A DNA stretch of 64,000 nt from CALMEC01 sp964628685 (GTDB lineage: Bacteria; Actinomycetota; Thermoleophilia; Miltoncostaeales; Miltoncostaeaceae): positions 434,001 through 498,000 of the forward strand of contig CAZVNM010000002.1 of the NCBI GenBank assembly GCA_964628685.1. Reading direction: 5' to 3'. A program made the translations under genes and the position numbers. This document shows positions 16,608-24,611 of this stretch, in pieces. The notes beneath the pieces are model-generated. The model worked only from the letters and a program-made list of their open reading frames with translations, was not told the DNA's origin and searched no databases. Numbering within the stretch: position 1 is the stretch's first letter; the number at the start of each line of letters is the position of its first letter.

Positions 16608-17015
16608 ATGTCTGACCGACCGATGCGCGTGGTCATCGCCAAGCCGGGCCTCGACGGCCACGACCGCGGCGCCAAGATCATCGCCCGCAGCCTCCGCGAC
16701 GCCGGCATGGAGGTGGTCTACACGGGCCTCCACCAGACACCCGAGCAGGTCGTCGCCACCGTCGTGCAGGAGGACGCCGACGCGCTCGGCATGTCCATCC
16801 TCTCCGGCGCGCACATGACGATCGTGCCCCGCGTGATGGAGCTCCTCAGGGCCGAGGGCGCCGACGACGTGGTGGTGCTGGTGGGCGGCACGATCCCCAG
16901 CGACGACATCCCCAAACTGCAGGGCCTGGGCGTCGCGCAGGTCTACACGCCCGGGGCCGCGGTTCAGGAGATGATCGACTTCCTGAACGGCGCGCGCGGC
17001 GCCACCGCCGCCTGA
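16608..17015 (+). CDS. Cobalamin-binding methylmalonyl-CoA mutase C-terminal-type protein
   Basis: A 135-residue stand-alone B12-binding domain with the DGHDRGAKIIARSLRDAGMEV signature (the DxHxxG base that ligates cobalt through histidine), SILSGAHM and LVGGTIPSDDI. It corresponds to the C-terminal part of methylmalonyl-CoA mutase or to the small subunit of two-subunit acyl-CoA mutases; its catalytic partner is not in this window. The following crotonase gene starts 34 bp downstream, so they probably share a transcript. MeaB at 2.5 kb is the natural chaperone for such a mutase. Confidence 0.9.
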   Translation: MSDRPMRVVIAKPGLDGHDRGAKIIARSLRDAGMEVVYTGLHQTPEQVVATVVQEDADALGMSILSGAHMTIVPRVMELLRAEGADDVVVLVGGTIPSDDIPKLQGLGVAQVYTPGAAVQEMIDFLNGARGATAA

Positions 17016-17049
17016 CCGACACGCCAACCGACACCCGAGGTGGTCCCCA

Positions 17050-17820
17050 ATGCCCGTGATCCGCACCGACCGCGGCCCCGTCGCCGTGCTCGAGATCGAC
17101 AACCCCGGCAAGCTGAACGCACTCTCCCTGGAGATCCTCGGGCAGATCGCCGGCCACCTGGACGCGATCGAGGAGGACGACGCCGTCCGCGCCGTCGTCA
17201 TCACCGGGGCGGGCGGGGTCTTCGCCGCCGGGGCCGACATCGGCTTCATGAAGCAGGCGGGGCGTGACGAGGTGGAGCGCTTCGCGGCACAGGGGCAGGA
17301 GATGATGGACCGCGTGGAGTCGTTCCCCAAGCCGGTCATCGCCGCCATCGGCCGGTTCGCGCTGGGCGGCGGCTGCGAGCTGGCGCTCGCGTGCGACATC
17401 CGCGTGGCGGCCGACGACGCCAAGCTGGGCCAGCCCGAGGTGAACCTGGGGATCATGCCCGGGTGGGGCGGCACCCAGCGCCTGCCCTGGCTCACCAACC
17501 CGGGCTTCGCGAAGGACCTCATCTTCACCGGCCGTCACGTGGGTGCGGCGGAGGCCGCCGCCAACGGCCTGGTGCAGCACGTGGTGCCCGCGGACGAGGT
17601 CGTGGAGCGGGCGGTGGCGATCGGCGAGCTGATCGCCCAGAAGGCACCGCTCGCCGTGCGCTCCAGCAAGCTTCTCGTCAACCTGACGACGGAGGGCGAC
17701 GTGCAGGGGCGCCTGCAGCACGAGCGGACGGCGTTCATCGAGCTCTTCGGCACCGAGGACCGCACGGAGGGCATGGGCGCGTTCTTCGAAAAGCGCACGC
17801 CCACGTTCAAGGGTCGGTAG
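17050..17820 (+). CDS. Enoyl-CoA hydratase/isomerase (crotonase family)
   Basis: A 256-residue crotonase with the oxyanion-hole segments GVFAAGADIGFM and RFALGGGCELALACD, and both acid/base glutamates of hydratases (GGGCELA and QPEVNLGIMPGWGG), so hydration of 2-enoyl-CoA is likely. The C-terminal GAFFEKRTPTFKGR is the standard tail. ATG start at 17050. Cotranscribed with the B12-domain gene; together they suggest branched or odd-chain acyl-CoA metabolism. Confidence 0.9.
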   Translation: MPVIRTDRGPVAVLEIDNPGKLNALSLEILGQIAGHLDAIEEDDAVRAVVITGAGGVFAAGADIGFMKQAGRDEVERFAAQGQEMMDRVESFPKPVIAAIGRFALGGGCELALACDIRVAADDAKLGQPEVNLGIMPGWGGTQRLPWLTNPGFAKDLIFTGRHVGAAEAAANGLVQHVVPADEVVERAVAIGELIAQKAPLAVRSSKLLVNLTTEGDVQGRLQHERTAFIELFGTEDRTEGMGAFFEKRTPTFKGR

Positions 17821-17829
17821 AGGAGGTGC

Positions 17830-17861
17830 GTCGCCGGCGGGCTGCTCATCCCGCCGGCGAC
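17830..17861. terminator. Bidirectional terminator hairpin
   Basis: GTCGCCGGCGGG and CCCGCCGGCGAC form a perfect 12-bp stem around an 8-nt loop between the convergent crotonase and lipoprotein genes. Confidence 0.7.
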
Positions 17862-17872
17862 AACCTCGGGTG

Positions 17873-19906
17873 TCACTTCGCGAGCGGGTCCGGTCGCATC
17901 TGGACCTTCGCCACGAACGACCGCTGCACCTCGGAGTGGATCAGCGGATCCAGCCCGTTGGTGAACCACAGACCCCGGCCCTTCCAGCCGGTGTCCGGGT
18001 CGTCGATCCGCCCGTCCAGCCCGCGCGTGAACACGTTGAGCGGGTGGGGGATGCGGATGACCGTGTACTTCTCGGTCTTCGGGTCGAACGCCAGGAGGGA
18101 GTCCGAGCCGGTGCCGTTCATGACGACGACGTCCTCACCCATCCCCAGCGTGTTCTTCTGGTCGACGAACAGGTAGTAGTGGAAGTCGGCGCTCATGTCC
18201 TCGGCACCCTGTGCCTTCGGGCCCGGGCTGCGGTAGAGCGTCCACCCCTCGGGGCACTGATCGCCCTTGCCCCAGGTCTGCTTGCACTTGGAGCGGTCGA
18301 ACTTGGCCAGGTGACCGCTGCCCCCAAGGGCCGCCCAGATGATCCCCTTGGAGTCGACGTCCACGCCGCGCGGACCGTGACCCGGTGCCGGCGGGGTGTA
18401 GGCCTCGAACGTGCGCGTGGCCGGGTCGAAGCGGGTGATCGTGCCGCGCGGGCCCGTGCTGGGCTGTGCGGTCCAGACGCTGCCGTCGGTCGGGTTGGGG
18501 ATGATCCCGTAGTTGAACCCGACGATGGGAAGGTCGGCCTTGCCGTCACCGTCGGAGTCGACCTTGACCTCCTCCCAGTCCTGGGCGTCCATCTCGGTCT
18601 CGGGCTTGGCGGGGTCGTACTTGGACGGGTCGAACCAGCCGAGCACGAACGAGTCACCCGACAGCCACAGGACACCCTTGTCGTCGAACTGCAGGTGGTG
18701 GGTGCCGAAGCAGGTGTCGATCAGCTGGGTCTTCTTCGACTCCGGGTCGTAGTAGCCCAGCTGGCGGTGGTGTGCGTTGTTGACGATGACCGGATCGGCC
18801 TTGCACTTCTCGTTCAGGTCTTCGGCCCACTCGCGCCGGATCTGGGTGGTGATCCAGACCTTGCCGTCCTTGTCCATCATCGGGTTGTGGGGGTTGGCCG
18901 GGTTGTGGTACTTGCCGTCGAACGCGGTCGCACCACCCGGTGCGGGGCAGCCGAGGGTGCCGAAGCCGCCGTCCTGGGGCTTCTGCTCGGCCCCGTCCTG
19001 GCCCGGGATCGCCTTGTACGTCTGCTTGCACCACGGCGTGTCCCAGCCGTCGCGCGTCGGGACCTTCTCGGTGGAGGCCTCGTTGGTCTTGGGGTCGACG
19101 ATCAGCATGCGGTCGTTGGCGAGGTCGACGCCGAACACCTTTCCGCCGGCGTTGAGGGTGGGGTCGCGCTTGTCGGTCGTGATCTCGTCGTGCGCGTAGG
19201 TGAACTGGTCGCCCCACTCCCACTGCGTGATGACCATGTTGCGCTCGGCGCCCTCCGGTCGCGGCGGGGTCTCCTTGGGCACCTCGCCCTTGGCGATGCG
19301 ACCGCCCCAGTCGGCCAGCGACTTGCGGAACGCGTCGCCGCCGAGTCCCTCGGCGGTGCCGTGCATGACGGCGGCCTTCTTGAGTCCGTCCGCGAACGCC
19401 TTCTCGGTCGCCAGGCGCGTGGGCGCCGCACCCATCTGGTGACACAGCTCGCAGCCCAGCTTGGACGCGCCGACCCACGGACCGTCCGGCTGGGTGGGCT
19501 TGAACATCGACCACCAGTAGTTGGCGGGGTAGACGCGCGCGGCATCCTGGCCGGTGGCGGTCTCGGCCGTGATCGCGACGTTGCCGCCAGGTTTGGCCGT
19601 CGACTTGGCCGAGTCCTTCAGGCCGTAGCCGCGCACCCACACCTCGTACTCGGCGTCGGGGAGCTCCGGCAGCACGAACTTGCCGGCGTCGTCGGTCACC
19701 ACGATCTTGCGGTAGGGGGTCGGCAGATCGTCGGTCTGGGCGATCACCCAGACGCCGGCCTCGGCCTTGTCCCCCTGCGATGTGACGGTGCCCTCGATCA
19801 CGCCGTCGGGCGCGTCCGATCCACTGTCACCGCCTCCGCATCCGGTCAGCGCGATGGCCACGGCGGCCGCGCCGGCCGCCACTGTGGCGGCCAATCTCCT
19901 GCTCAA
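17873..19906 (-). CDS. Lipoprotein with carboxypeptidase-like domain, CxxCH heme motif and beta-propeller
   Basis: A signal sequence with lipobox LTGC (acylated Cys about residue 23), then a carboxypeptidase-regulatory/Ig-like domain (about 35-105), then one CELCH c-type heme motif near residues 152-156 in a Trp-rich stretch, then a long region with Vgb/SMP-30-like propeller repeats (GGKVFGVDLANDRMLIVDP, DDKGVLWLSGDS, DSKGIIWAALGGSG). I choose the TTG at 19906 because GGAGGTGATC lies at ideal distance; an ATG 12 codons upstream is the alternative. An extracytoplasmic monoheme protein acting on or sensing a redox substrate is inferred. Divergent from a LysR regulator that may control it. Confidence 0.75.
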   Translation of the reverse strand: MSRRLAATVAAGAAAVAIALTGCGGGDSGSDAPDGVIEGTVTSQGDKAEAGVWVIAQTDDLPTPYRKIVVTDDAGKFVLPELPDAEYEVWVRGYGLKDSAKSTAKPGGNVAITAETATGQDAARVYPANYWWSMFKPTQPDGPWVGASKLGCELCHQMGAAPTRLATEKAFADGLKKAAVMHGTAEGLGGDAFRKSLADWGGRIAKGEVPKETPPRPEGAERNMVITQWEWGDQFTYAHDEITTDKRDPTLNAGGKVFGVDLANDRMLIVDPKTNEASTEKVPTRDGWDTPWCKQTYKAIPGQDGAEQKPQDGGFGTLGCPAPGGATAFDGKYHNPANPHNPMMDKDGKVWITTQIRREWAEDLNEKCKADPVIVNNAHHRQLGYYDPESKKTQLIDTCFGTHHLQFDDKGVLWLSGDSFVLGWFDPSKYDPAKPETEMDAQDWEEVKVDSDGDGKADLPIVGFNYGIIPNPTDGSVWTAQPSTGPRGTITRFDPATRTFEAYTPPAPGHGPRGVDVDSKGIIWAALGGSGHLAKFDRSKCKQTWGKGDQCPEGWTLYRSPGPKAQGAEDMSADFHYYLFVDQKNTLGMGEDVVVMNGTGSDSLLAFDPKTEKYTVIRIPHPLNVFTRGLDGRIDDPDTGWKGRGLWFTNGLDPLIHSEVQRSFVAKVQMRPDPLAK

Positions 19907-20086
19907 TCCGATCACCTCCAGCGGGTTGGATGCTTGCAACATAGGATGCGAACTCCCCGGTGGGGAGGGCGTGATCCAACGATCGGACCAACCCGATCAA
20001 TGCGGCGGCACCCGGGAATCCGCGCCGTCGACAGCCCGGCTGCGGTGCCATCACCGGCTTGTTACCATTGTCCGTCCGGAGGTCGT

Positions 20087-21097
20087 GTGAGGCGGTTCAT
20101 CCACCAGCGAGGTCCTGGGACGCCGCCGCGGCGGGAGCCGACGGCGCATGAGCTGCGGGTGTTCCTCTCGCTCTGGGAGGAGCGTCACTTCGGCCGGGCC
20201 GCCACCCGCATGGGCATCGCCCAGTCGTCGTTCTCGGAGGCCCTGCGACGGCTGGAGGACAAGCTCGACGCGGTGCTGTTCGAGCGTACCTCGCGACGCG
20301 TGTGGCCGACCGACGCCGGCGCCGACCTGGTGCCGCACGCGGTGCGGACGCTGGGTGGCCTCCACCGGTTGACCGACCGTCCCGACCCGGCGGACGCATC
20401 GGCGGAGACGATCCGCATCGGCATCGAGGGGCAGGGCTTCGCCGACCTCAACGGGCCGATCGTCGCCGCGATCCGCGCCCGCTTTGCCCGCTCGACCATC
20501 ACCGTCCGGGAGGTGACGGGCGACCCGCACTCCTACTTCGACGAGCGCCTGGACATCGCCCTCATGCTGACCCCGATGCCCGAGGAGCTCTTCCGGGTCC
20601 GGTGCGTGGCGTACGAGGAGCGGGGCCTGCTGGTGCCCGACACGCACGAGGCGGCGGGGGAGACCGGCCTGCGCGCCGAGGACTTCCTGGACGAGCCCTT
20701 CGTGGAGCTCGTGCCGCGCTACGCCGCCACCCGCTCCTACTGGCTGGGCGACTCGCTGCGCGGCGGGGATCGGGCCAACGTGGGCGGGGCCGCGTCCACC
20801 TCGGCCGACGCGGTGTTCGCGATCGCCTACGACGGGCTGCTCTCCACCGGCAGCCCCTCCGCGCTGCGGGCGTTCCCCCACGCACCGCTCGGGTACATCG
20901 GGACGACGGACCTGCCGCCCAACCCGTGGCACGTCGTGACGGCCGCCGCCGACGCGGGTCCGCTCGGGGAGGCGCTCGTCGACGCCGTCATGGCGGTCGT
21001 CCGGACCCATGCGGCGGCCATCCCGGGTGTGCACCTGGCCGATGACCCGTCGCGGTCGGGCGTCGCCGCGGCCGATCCCGGTTCGGCACCCGCCTGA
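20087..21097 (+). CDS. LysR-family transcriptional regulator
   Basis: An N-terminal winged HTH (ELRVFLSLWEERHFGRAATRMGIAQSSFSEALRRLEDKL, about residues 20-60, then LFERTSRRVWPTDAG) is followed by a type 2 periplasmic-binding-like effector domain. 336 residues. The GTG at 20087 is the start because GGAGG precedes it by 4 nt; the same open frame extends far upstream only as antisense to the lipoprotein gene. The 180-bp divergent intergenic region is the expected place for its operator. The EamA exporter follows by 5 bp and is likely in the same operon, so the effector may be the exported compound. Confidence 0.88.
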   Translation: MRRFIHQRGPGTPPRREPTAHELRVFLSLWEERHFGRAATRMGIAQSSFSEALRRLEDKLDAVLFERTSRRVWPTDAGADLVPHAVRTLGGLHRLTDRPDPADASAETIRIGIEGQGFADLNGPIVAAIRARFARSTITVREVTGDPHSYFDERLDIALMLTPMPEELFRVRCVAYEERGLLVPDTHEAAGETGLRAEDFLDEPFVELVPRYAATRSYWLGDSLRGGDRANVGGAASTSADAVFAIAYDGLLSTGSPSALRAFPHAPLGYIGTTDLPPNPWHVVTAAADAGPLGEALVDAVMAVVRTHAAAIPGVHLADDPSRSGVAAADPGSAPA

Positions 21098-21102
21098 GTC
21101 AA

Positions 21103-22080
21103 ATGCGCAGCGGATCCGGTGACGGCACCGGCGGCCGCTTCGGCCTCGGTGCGCTCCTGTGTGTGCTGTCGGCCGCGGCGTTCGGCACCGTCGGCGTGTT
21201 CGGCAAGGTCGCCTACGACCACGGACTGGGCGTTCCCGACATGCTGGCGCCGCGGTTCGCGCTGGCGGCCGTCATCCTCTGGGCGATCGTCGCGGCGATG
21301 GGGCGCGAGCACCGCCCCACGTGGCGTGGGACCGCCGTCGGGGTCGGCGTCGGCGGGCTGCTCTACGCGACCATGGCGGCCACCTACTTCCTGTCGCTCG
21401 AGCGGATCGACGCGTCGCTCACCATCCTGCTCGCGCACGTGGCCCCGGTGTTCGTGGTGGCCTGGGCGCTCGTCGCGGGGCGTGAACGACCGTCCGCGGC
21501 GCTCATGGTGGCCCTGCCGGCCTCGCTGGTGGGCACGGCGCTCATCGCCCTCGGCGCGCTGGGCGGCACCGTCCGGGCCGATGCGGTGGGCATCGTGCTG
21601 GCGCTCGTGTGCGCCGCGCTCTACGCCGCCTACATCCTGGTGTCGCACGACCTGATGGTGAACACCCACCCGGTGGTGCTCACCGCCCAGGTCGCGACCG
21701 GCTGCGCCATCGCGTTCGGCGCGTGGGCGGCCATCGTCGGTCGCGTGCCGCAGACCGGCATGACCGGCTGGCTGATCATCCTGGCGATGGCGCTCGTCGC
21801 CACGGTGGCGGCGCTCTTTCTGCTGGCGGCGGGAACCGCCATGGTCGGCCCGTCGGTGTCGGCGCTGCTTTCCAACGTCGAACCGCTCACGGCGACCGCC
21901 CTCGCGTTCATCGTCCTCGGGGAGCGCCTGTCGCCGGTCCAGATCCTCGGCGGCGTCCTCGTCATCGGCGCCGTGGTCCTCCTGACGGTCGGCGGACGGG
22001 GCGGCGACACCGTCGCACAGGGCGAAACACCCGCACAGGACGGCCGGTCACATCCTGCCGGGACGCCTGACGCGTGGTAG
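21103..22080 (+). CDS. EamA/DMT-superfamily transporter
   Basis: Two tandem EamA repeats give about ten hydrophobic helices (FGLGALLCVLSAAAFGTVGVFGK through ILGGVLVIGAVVLLT), with the typical end-of-repeat motif SALLSNVEPLTATALAFIVLGERL. Family members export amino acids or metabolites. The ATG is 5 bp after the LysR stop with no obvious ribosome binding site, consistent with translational coupling. The C-terminal 30 residues are hydrophilic. Confidence 0.9.
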   Translation: MRSGSGDGTGGRFGLGALLCVLSAAAFGTVGVFGKVAYDHGLGVPDMLAPRFALAAVILWAIVAAMGREHRPTWRGTAVGVGVGGLLYATMAATYFLSLERIDASLTILLAHVAPVFVVAWALVAGRERPSAALMVALPASLVGTALIALGALGGTVRADAVGIVLALVCAALYAAYILVSHDLMVNTHPVVLTAQVATGCAIAFGAWAAIVGRVPQTGMTGWLIILAMALVATVAALFLLAAGTAMVGPSVSALLSNVEPLTATALAFIVLGERLSPVQILGGVLVIGAVVLLTVGGRGGDTVAQGETPAQDGRSHPAGTPDAW

Positions 22081-22083
22081 GTT
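22055..22083 (+). promoter_or_regulatory. Possible etfBA promoter
   Basis: CTGCCG (22055-22060) and TAGGTT (22078-22083), 17 bp apart, overlap the EamA stop. The -35 is weak. The predicted leader of about 80 nt begins with a CGCCCGTTCGGGCG hairpin. No known riboswitch was recognised in it. Confidence 0.3.
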
Positions 22084-22169
22084 GCGCCCGTTCGGGCGGC
22101 GAGGGGGACTCCGGCCATCGTTGGGGGAACGCGCGTCGCGAAGGCGAGTGAGAAGGAGCCAGCACGCTC

Positions 22170-22955
22170 GTGAAGATCGCTGTCTGCGTGAAAGAGGTGC
22201 CGGACACGTCGGTGGAGAAGCGGATCGATCCGTCTTCGTTCCGCCTCGTCCGTGACGCCGGTGACCGTACGCTCAACCAGTTCGACCTCAACGCCATCGA
22301 GGCCGCCATCCGCATCAAGGACGCCGCCGGTGACGGCGAGGTCGTCCTGGTGTCGATGGGTCCGGCCCGTGCCGTCGAGTCCATCCGCAAGGGCCTCGCC
22401 ATGGGTGCCGACCGCGCCGTGCTCGTCTCCGACGATGCCGCGGCGGGCTCTGACCTGGTCGCGACCAGCAAGGTCCTGGCCAAGGCGCTCGAGCGCGAGA
22501 ACCCCGACCTCGTCCTGTTCGGTCAGCAGGCGTCCGACGGTGACGGCGCCGTCATGTGGGCGGCCGTCGCCGACCGGCTGAAGATGCCGATCGTCTCGCA
22601 GATCTCGGAGCTCGAGGTCGTCGGCGGTGAGGCCACCGCCAAGCGTCAGACCGAGTTCGGCTACGACACGATCAAGGCGACGCTGCCCGCCGTGCTGGCC
22701 GTCTCCGACGCCATCAACGAGCCGCGCTACCCGTCGCTCAAGGGCATCATGGGCGCCAAGAAGAAGCCGCAGGACGTGGTGTCGCTGGCCGACATCGGCG
22801 TCGACGCGGGCGACGCCGGCACCGGCGGTTCGCGCACCGAGGTCAGGGCCCTCAACGAGCCGCCGTCGCGCGGTGACACGCGCAAGATCGAGGACGAGGG
22901 CGGTTCGTCGGCCGACGAGATCGTGGCGTTCCTCGCGGAAAGGAAGCTGATTTGA
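22170..22955 (+). CDS. etfB: Electron transfer flavoprotein beta subunit
   Basis: EtfB pairs with EtfA to carry electrons from acyl-CoA dehydrogenases to the quinone pool. The protein starts MKIAVCVKEVPDTS and contains LNQFDLNAIEAAIRIKD and the KKKPQDVV tail region with the AMP-binding segment GQQASDGDGA. 261 residues is normal. GTG start; the AAGGAG upstream is rather far (about 14 nt). etfA overlaps the stop by three bases. Confidence 0.95.
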   Translation: MKIAVCVKEVPDTSVEKRIDPSSFRLVRDAGDRTLNQFDLNAIEAAIRIKDAAGDGEVVLVSMGPARAVESIRKGLAMGADRAVLVSDDAAAGSDLVATSKVLAKALERENPDLVLFGQQASDGDGAVMWAAVADRLKMPIVSQISELEVVGGEATAKRQTEFGYDTIKATLPAVLAVSDAINEPRYPSLKGIMGAKKKPQDVVSLADIGVDAGDAGTGGSRTEVRALNEPPSRGDTRKIEDEGGSSADEIVAFLAERKLI

Positions 22956-23911
22956 GCACCCTCGTCTTTCTCGAACACCACGACGGCGCCATCCAGAAGG
23001 GGGCGCTGGGCGTGCTCAGCAAGGCCGCGTCACTCGACGCGGACACCGCCGGCGTCCTCATCGGAAGCGGCGTCGCCGGTCTGGCCGACATCGCGGCCAA
23101 GCACGGTGCGGCCAAGGTCTACGTGGTCGACGACGCCGCCTTCGAGGCACCGCTTCCGCAGGCGCGCGTCGACGCGATCGCCAAGATCGTGACCGACAAC
23201 GGCATCGACACCGTGCTGTTCGGTGCGTCGGTGCTGGCCGCCGACATCGCCGGCGGGCTCTCGTCGCGCCTGGACGCCGGTCTCAACTGGGACCTGTCCG
23301 ACATCGAGGGCAGCGGCGACGCGACCGTCGGCAAGCGCGCGGCGCTCGGCGACAGCGTCTACGTGGACGTCGCCTGGACCTCCACGCCGCGCATCGGCCT
23401 GTTCCGCTCCGGGTCGTTCGACCCGCAGGAGAGCGCGGCCGCCGGTGAGGTCGTCAACGTCTCCGCCTCCGCCGAGGACTTCTCCGGCAAGGCGACCCTC
23501 GCCGCGCAGGAGGGTGCGGGCGAGACGGCCGGCCCCAAGATCGAAGAGGCCGACATCCTCGTCTGCGGTGGCCGCGGTCTGGGCAGCCCGGAGGCGTTCG
23601 GCATCCTCGAGGAGCTCGCCAAGGCGCTGGGCGGCGCGGTCGCCTCGACCCGTGCGGTCGTCGACAGCGGCTGGTACCCCTACGCCACGCAGATCGGTCA
23701 GACCGGCAAGAACGTCGCGCCGAAGCTCTACGTCGGCTGCGGTGTGTCGGGCGCCATCCAGCACAAGGTCGGCATGCAGTCGTCGCAGACGATCGTGTCG
23801 ATCAACAAGGACGGCACCGCGCCCATCTTCGACTTCAGCGACCTGGGCGTCGTGGGCGACCTGCACGAGGTCGTGCCGGCCCTCACCGCGAAGCTCAACG
23901 AGCGCGGCTGA
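22952..23911 (+). CDS. etfA: Electron transfer flavoprotein alpha subunit
   Basis: The FAD-binding C-terminal domain is unmistakable: GGRGLGSPEAFGILEELA, ASTRAVVDSGWYPYATQIGQTG, VGCGVSGAIQHKVGM and NKDGTAPIFDFSDLGVVGD. 319 residues. The start is a TTG sharing bases with the etfB TGA (TTGA), preceded by AAGGAAG... within the etfB end (GGAAAGGAAG). Expression must be stoichiometric with EtfB. A strong terminator follows. Confidence 0.95.
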   Translation: MSTLVFLEHHDGAIQKGALGVLSKAASLDADTAGVLIGSGVAGLADIAAKHGAAKVYVVDDAAFEAPLPQARVDAIAKIVTDNGIDTVLFGASVLAADIAGGLSSRLDAGLNWDLSDIEGSGDATVGKRAALGDSVYVDVAWTSTPRIGLFRSGSFDPQESAAAGEVVNVSASAEDFSGKATLAAQEGAGETAGPKIEEADILVCGGRGLGSPEAFGILEELAKALGGAVASTRAVVDSGWYPYATQIGQTGKNVAPKLYVGCGVSGAIQHKVGMQSSQTIVSINKDGTAPIFDFSDLGVVGDLHEVVPALTAKLNERG

Positions 23912-23936
23912 CCGGACACCCGGATCGAGCGGTTGG

Positions 23937-23960
23937 GACGGGGCGCTTCGGCGCCCCGTC
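23937..23960 (+). terminator. etfBA terminator
   Basis: GACGGGGCGC / GCGCCCCGTC, a perfect 10-bp stem with a stabilising TTCG tetraloop, followed by GTCATTTC. Positioned 26 nt after the etfA stop. Confidence 0.8.
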
Positions 23961-24012
23961 GTCATTTCGGGCGCGATTATGCCGAGCCGGAAACCTGTGG
24001 AAGACTTCACCC

Positions 24013-24447
24013 ATGACCGCAGACGCCACCCCCACACGCCGCGAGCCGCTTCTGGATGATGCGTCGCTCGCCGCCTCGACCGCCGGCGGTTCCGCCGATG
24101 CGGAGACCCTGCTTCGCATGATCGACGAGGCCATGTCGTCGGCCAGCGAGTCCGGCCGCGCCATCGCGCTCGTGATCGTCAACGCCCCGCACAGCGACGA
24201 CGATGTCGACCTGGTCGGCTCGATCACGCCGCTCATCCGCGAGACCGACCTCATCTGGAGCACCGGCCCCAAGTCGGCGGTCGCGATCCTGGTGGACTCG
24301 GACGGCACGTCGGCCACCGCCGCGGCCCGACGCATCCACGACGCCATGGACGACGACGTGCACGTATCCGCCGGGGTGAGCGAGGCCGGGACCGCCGCGT
24401 CGGCGCTCACCATCGCCATCGCCAACCTGCGCGGCTTCTCCGAGTAA
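24013..24447 (+). CDS. Degenerate GGDEF-fold protein
   Basis: A 144-residue soluble protein whose strand/helix order resembles a nucleotide-cyclase fold: ALVIVNAP-x-SDDDVD, IRETDLIWSTGPKSAVAILVDSD (where GGDEF would lie there is TGPKSAV), ATAAARRIHDAM and VHVSAGVSEAG, the usual end of GGDEF domains. All catalytic residues are absent, so it cannot be a cyclase; it may bind nucleotide or a partner. No signal peptide. Stands alone after the etf terminator. The family call is by pattern and is tentative. Confidence 0.5.
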   Translation: MTADATPTRREPLLDDASLAASTAGGSADAETLLRMIDEAMSSASESGRAIALVIVNAPHSDDDVDLVGSITPLIRETDLIWSTGPKSAVAILVDSDGTSATAAARRIHDAMDDDVHVSAGVSEAGTAASALTIAIANLRGFSE

Positions 24448-24486
24448 CACCCGCGTCGGCCGGGCCGTCCGCGTCGCCCGCGGGTG
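24448..24486. terminator. Possible hairpin between convergent genes
   Basis: CACCCGCG (24448-24455) pairs with CGCGGGTG (24479-24486) across a 23-nt GC-rich loop, right after the 144-residue gene and opposite recQ. The remaining intergenic sequence to 24611 shows nothing else. Confidence 0.35.
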
Positions 24487-24611
24487 ACGGACGCGCCCCG
24501 GCCTCCCGTACGCCCGGTGCGGACGCCGGCCGGCTGAACCGACGGGTGTGTCTCGGGAGACGTCCGCGTGACGGGACGGCACCGCGGGCGACACGGGCGC
24601 TTCCGGGTCGG

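Noticed and set aside
17870..20086. Long plus-strand open frame continuous with the LysR gene
   Set aside because: It is the antisense of the lipoprotein gene, low-complexity Val/Gly/Arg-rich, and the LysR domain has its own ribosome binding site and GTG.
22084..22169. etfBA leader considered as a riboswitch
   Set aside because: Only one simple hairpin is visible and no conserved riboswitch core was recognised.
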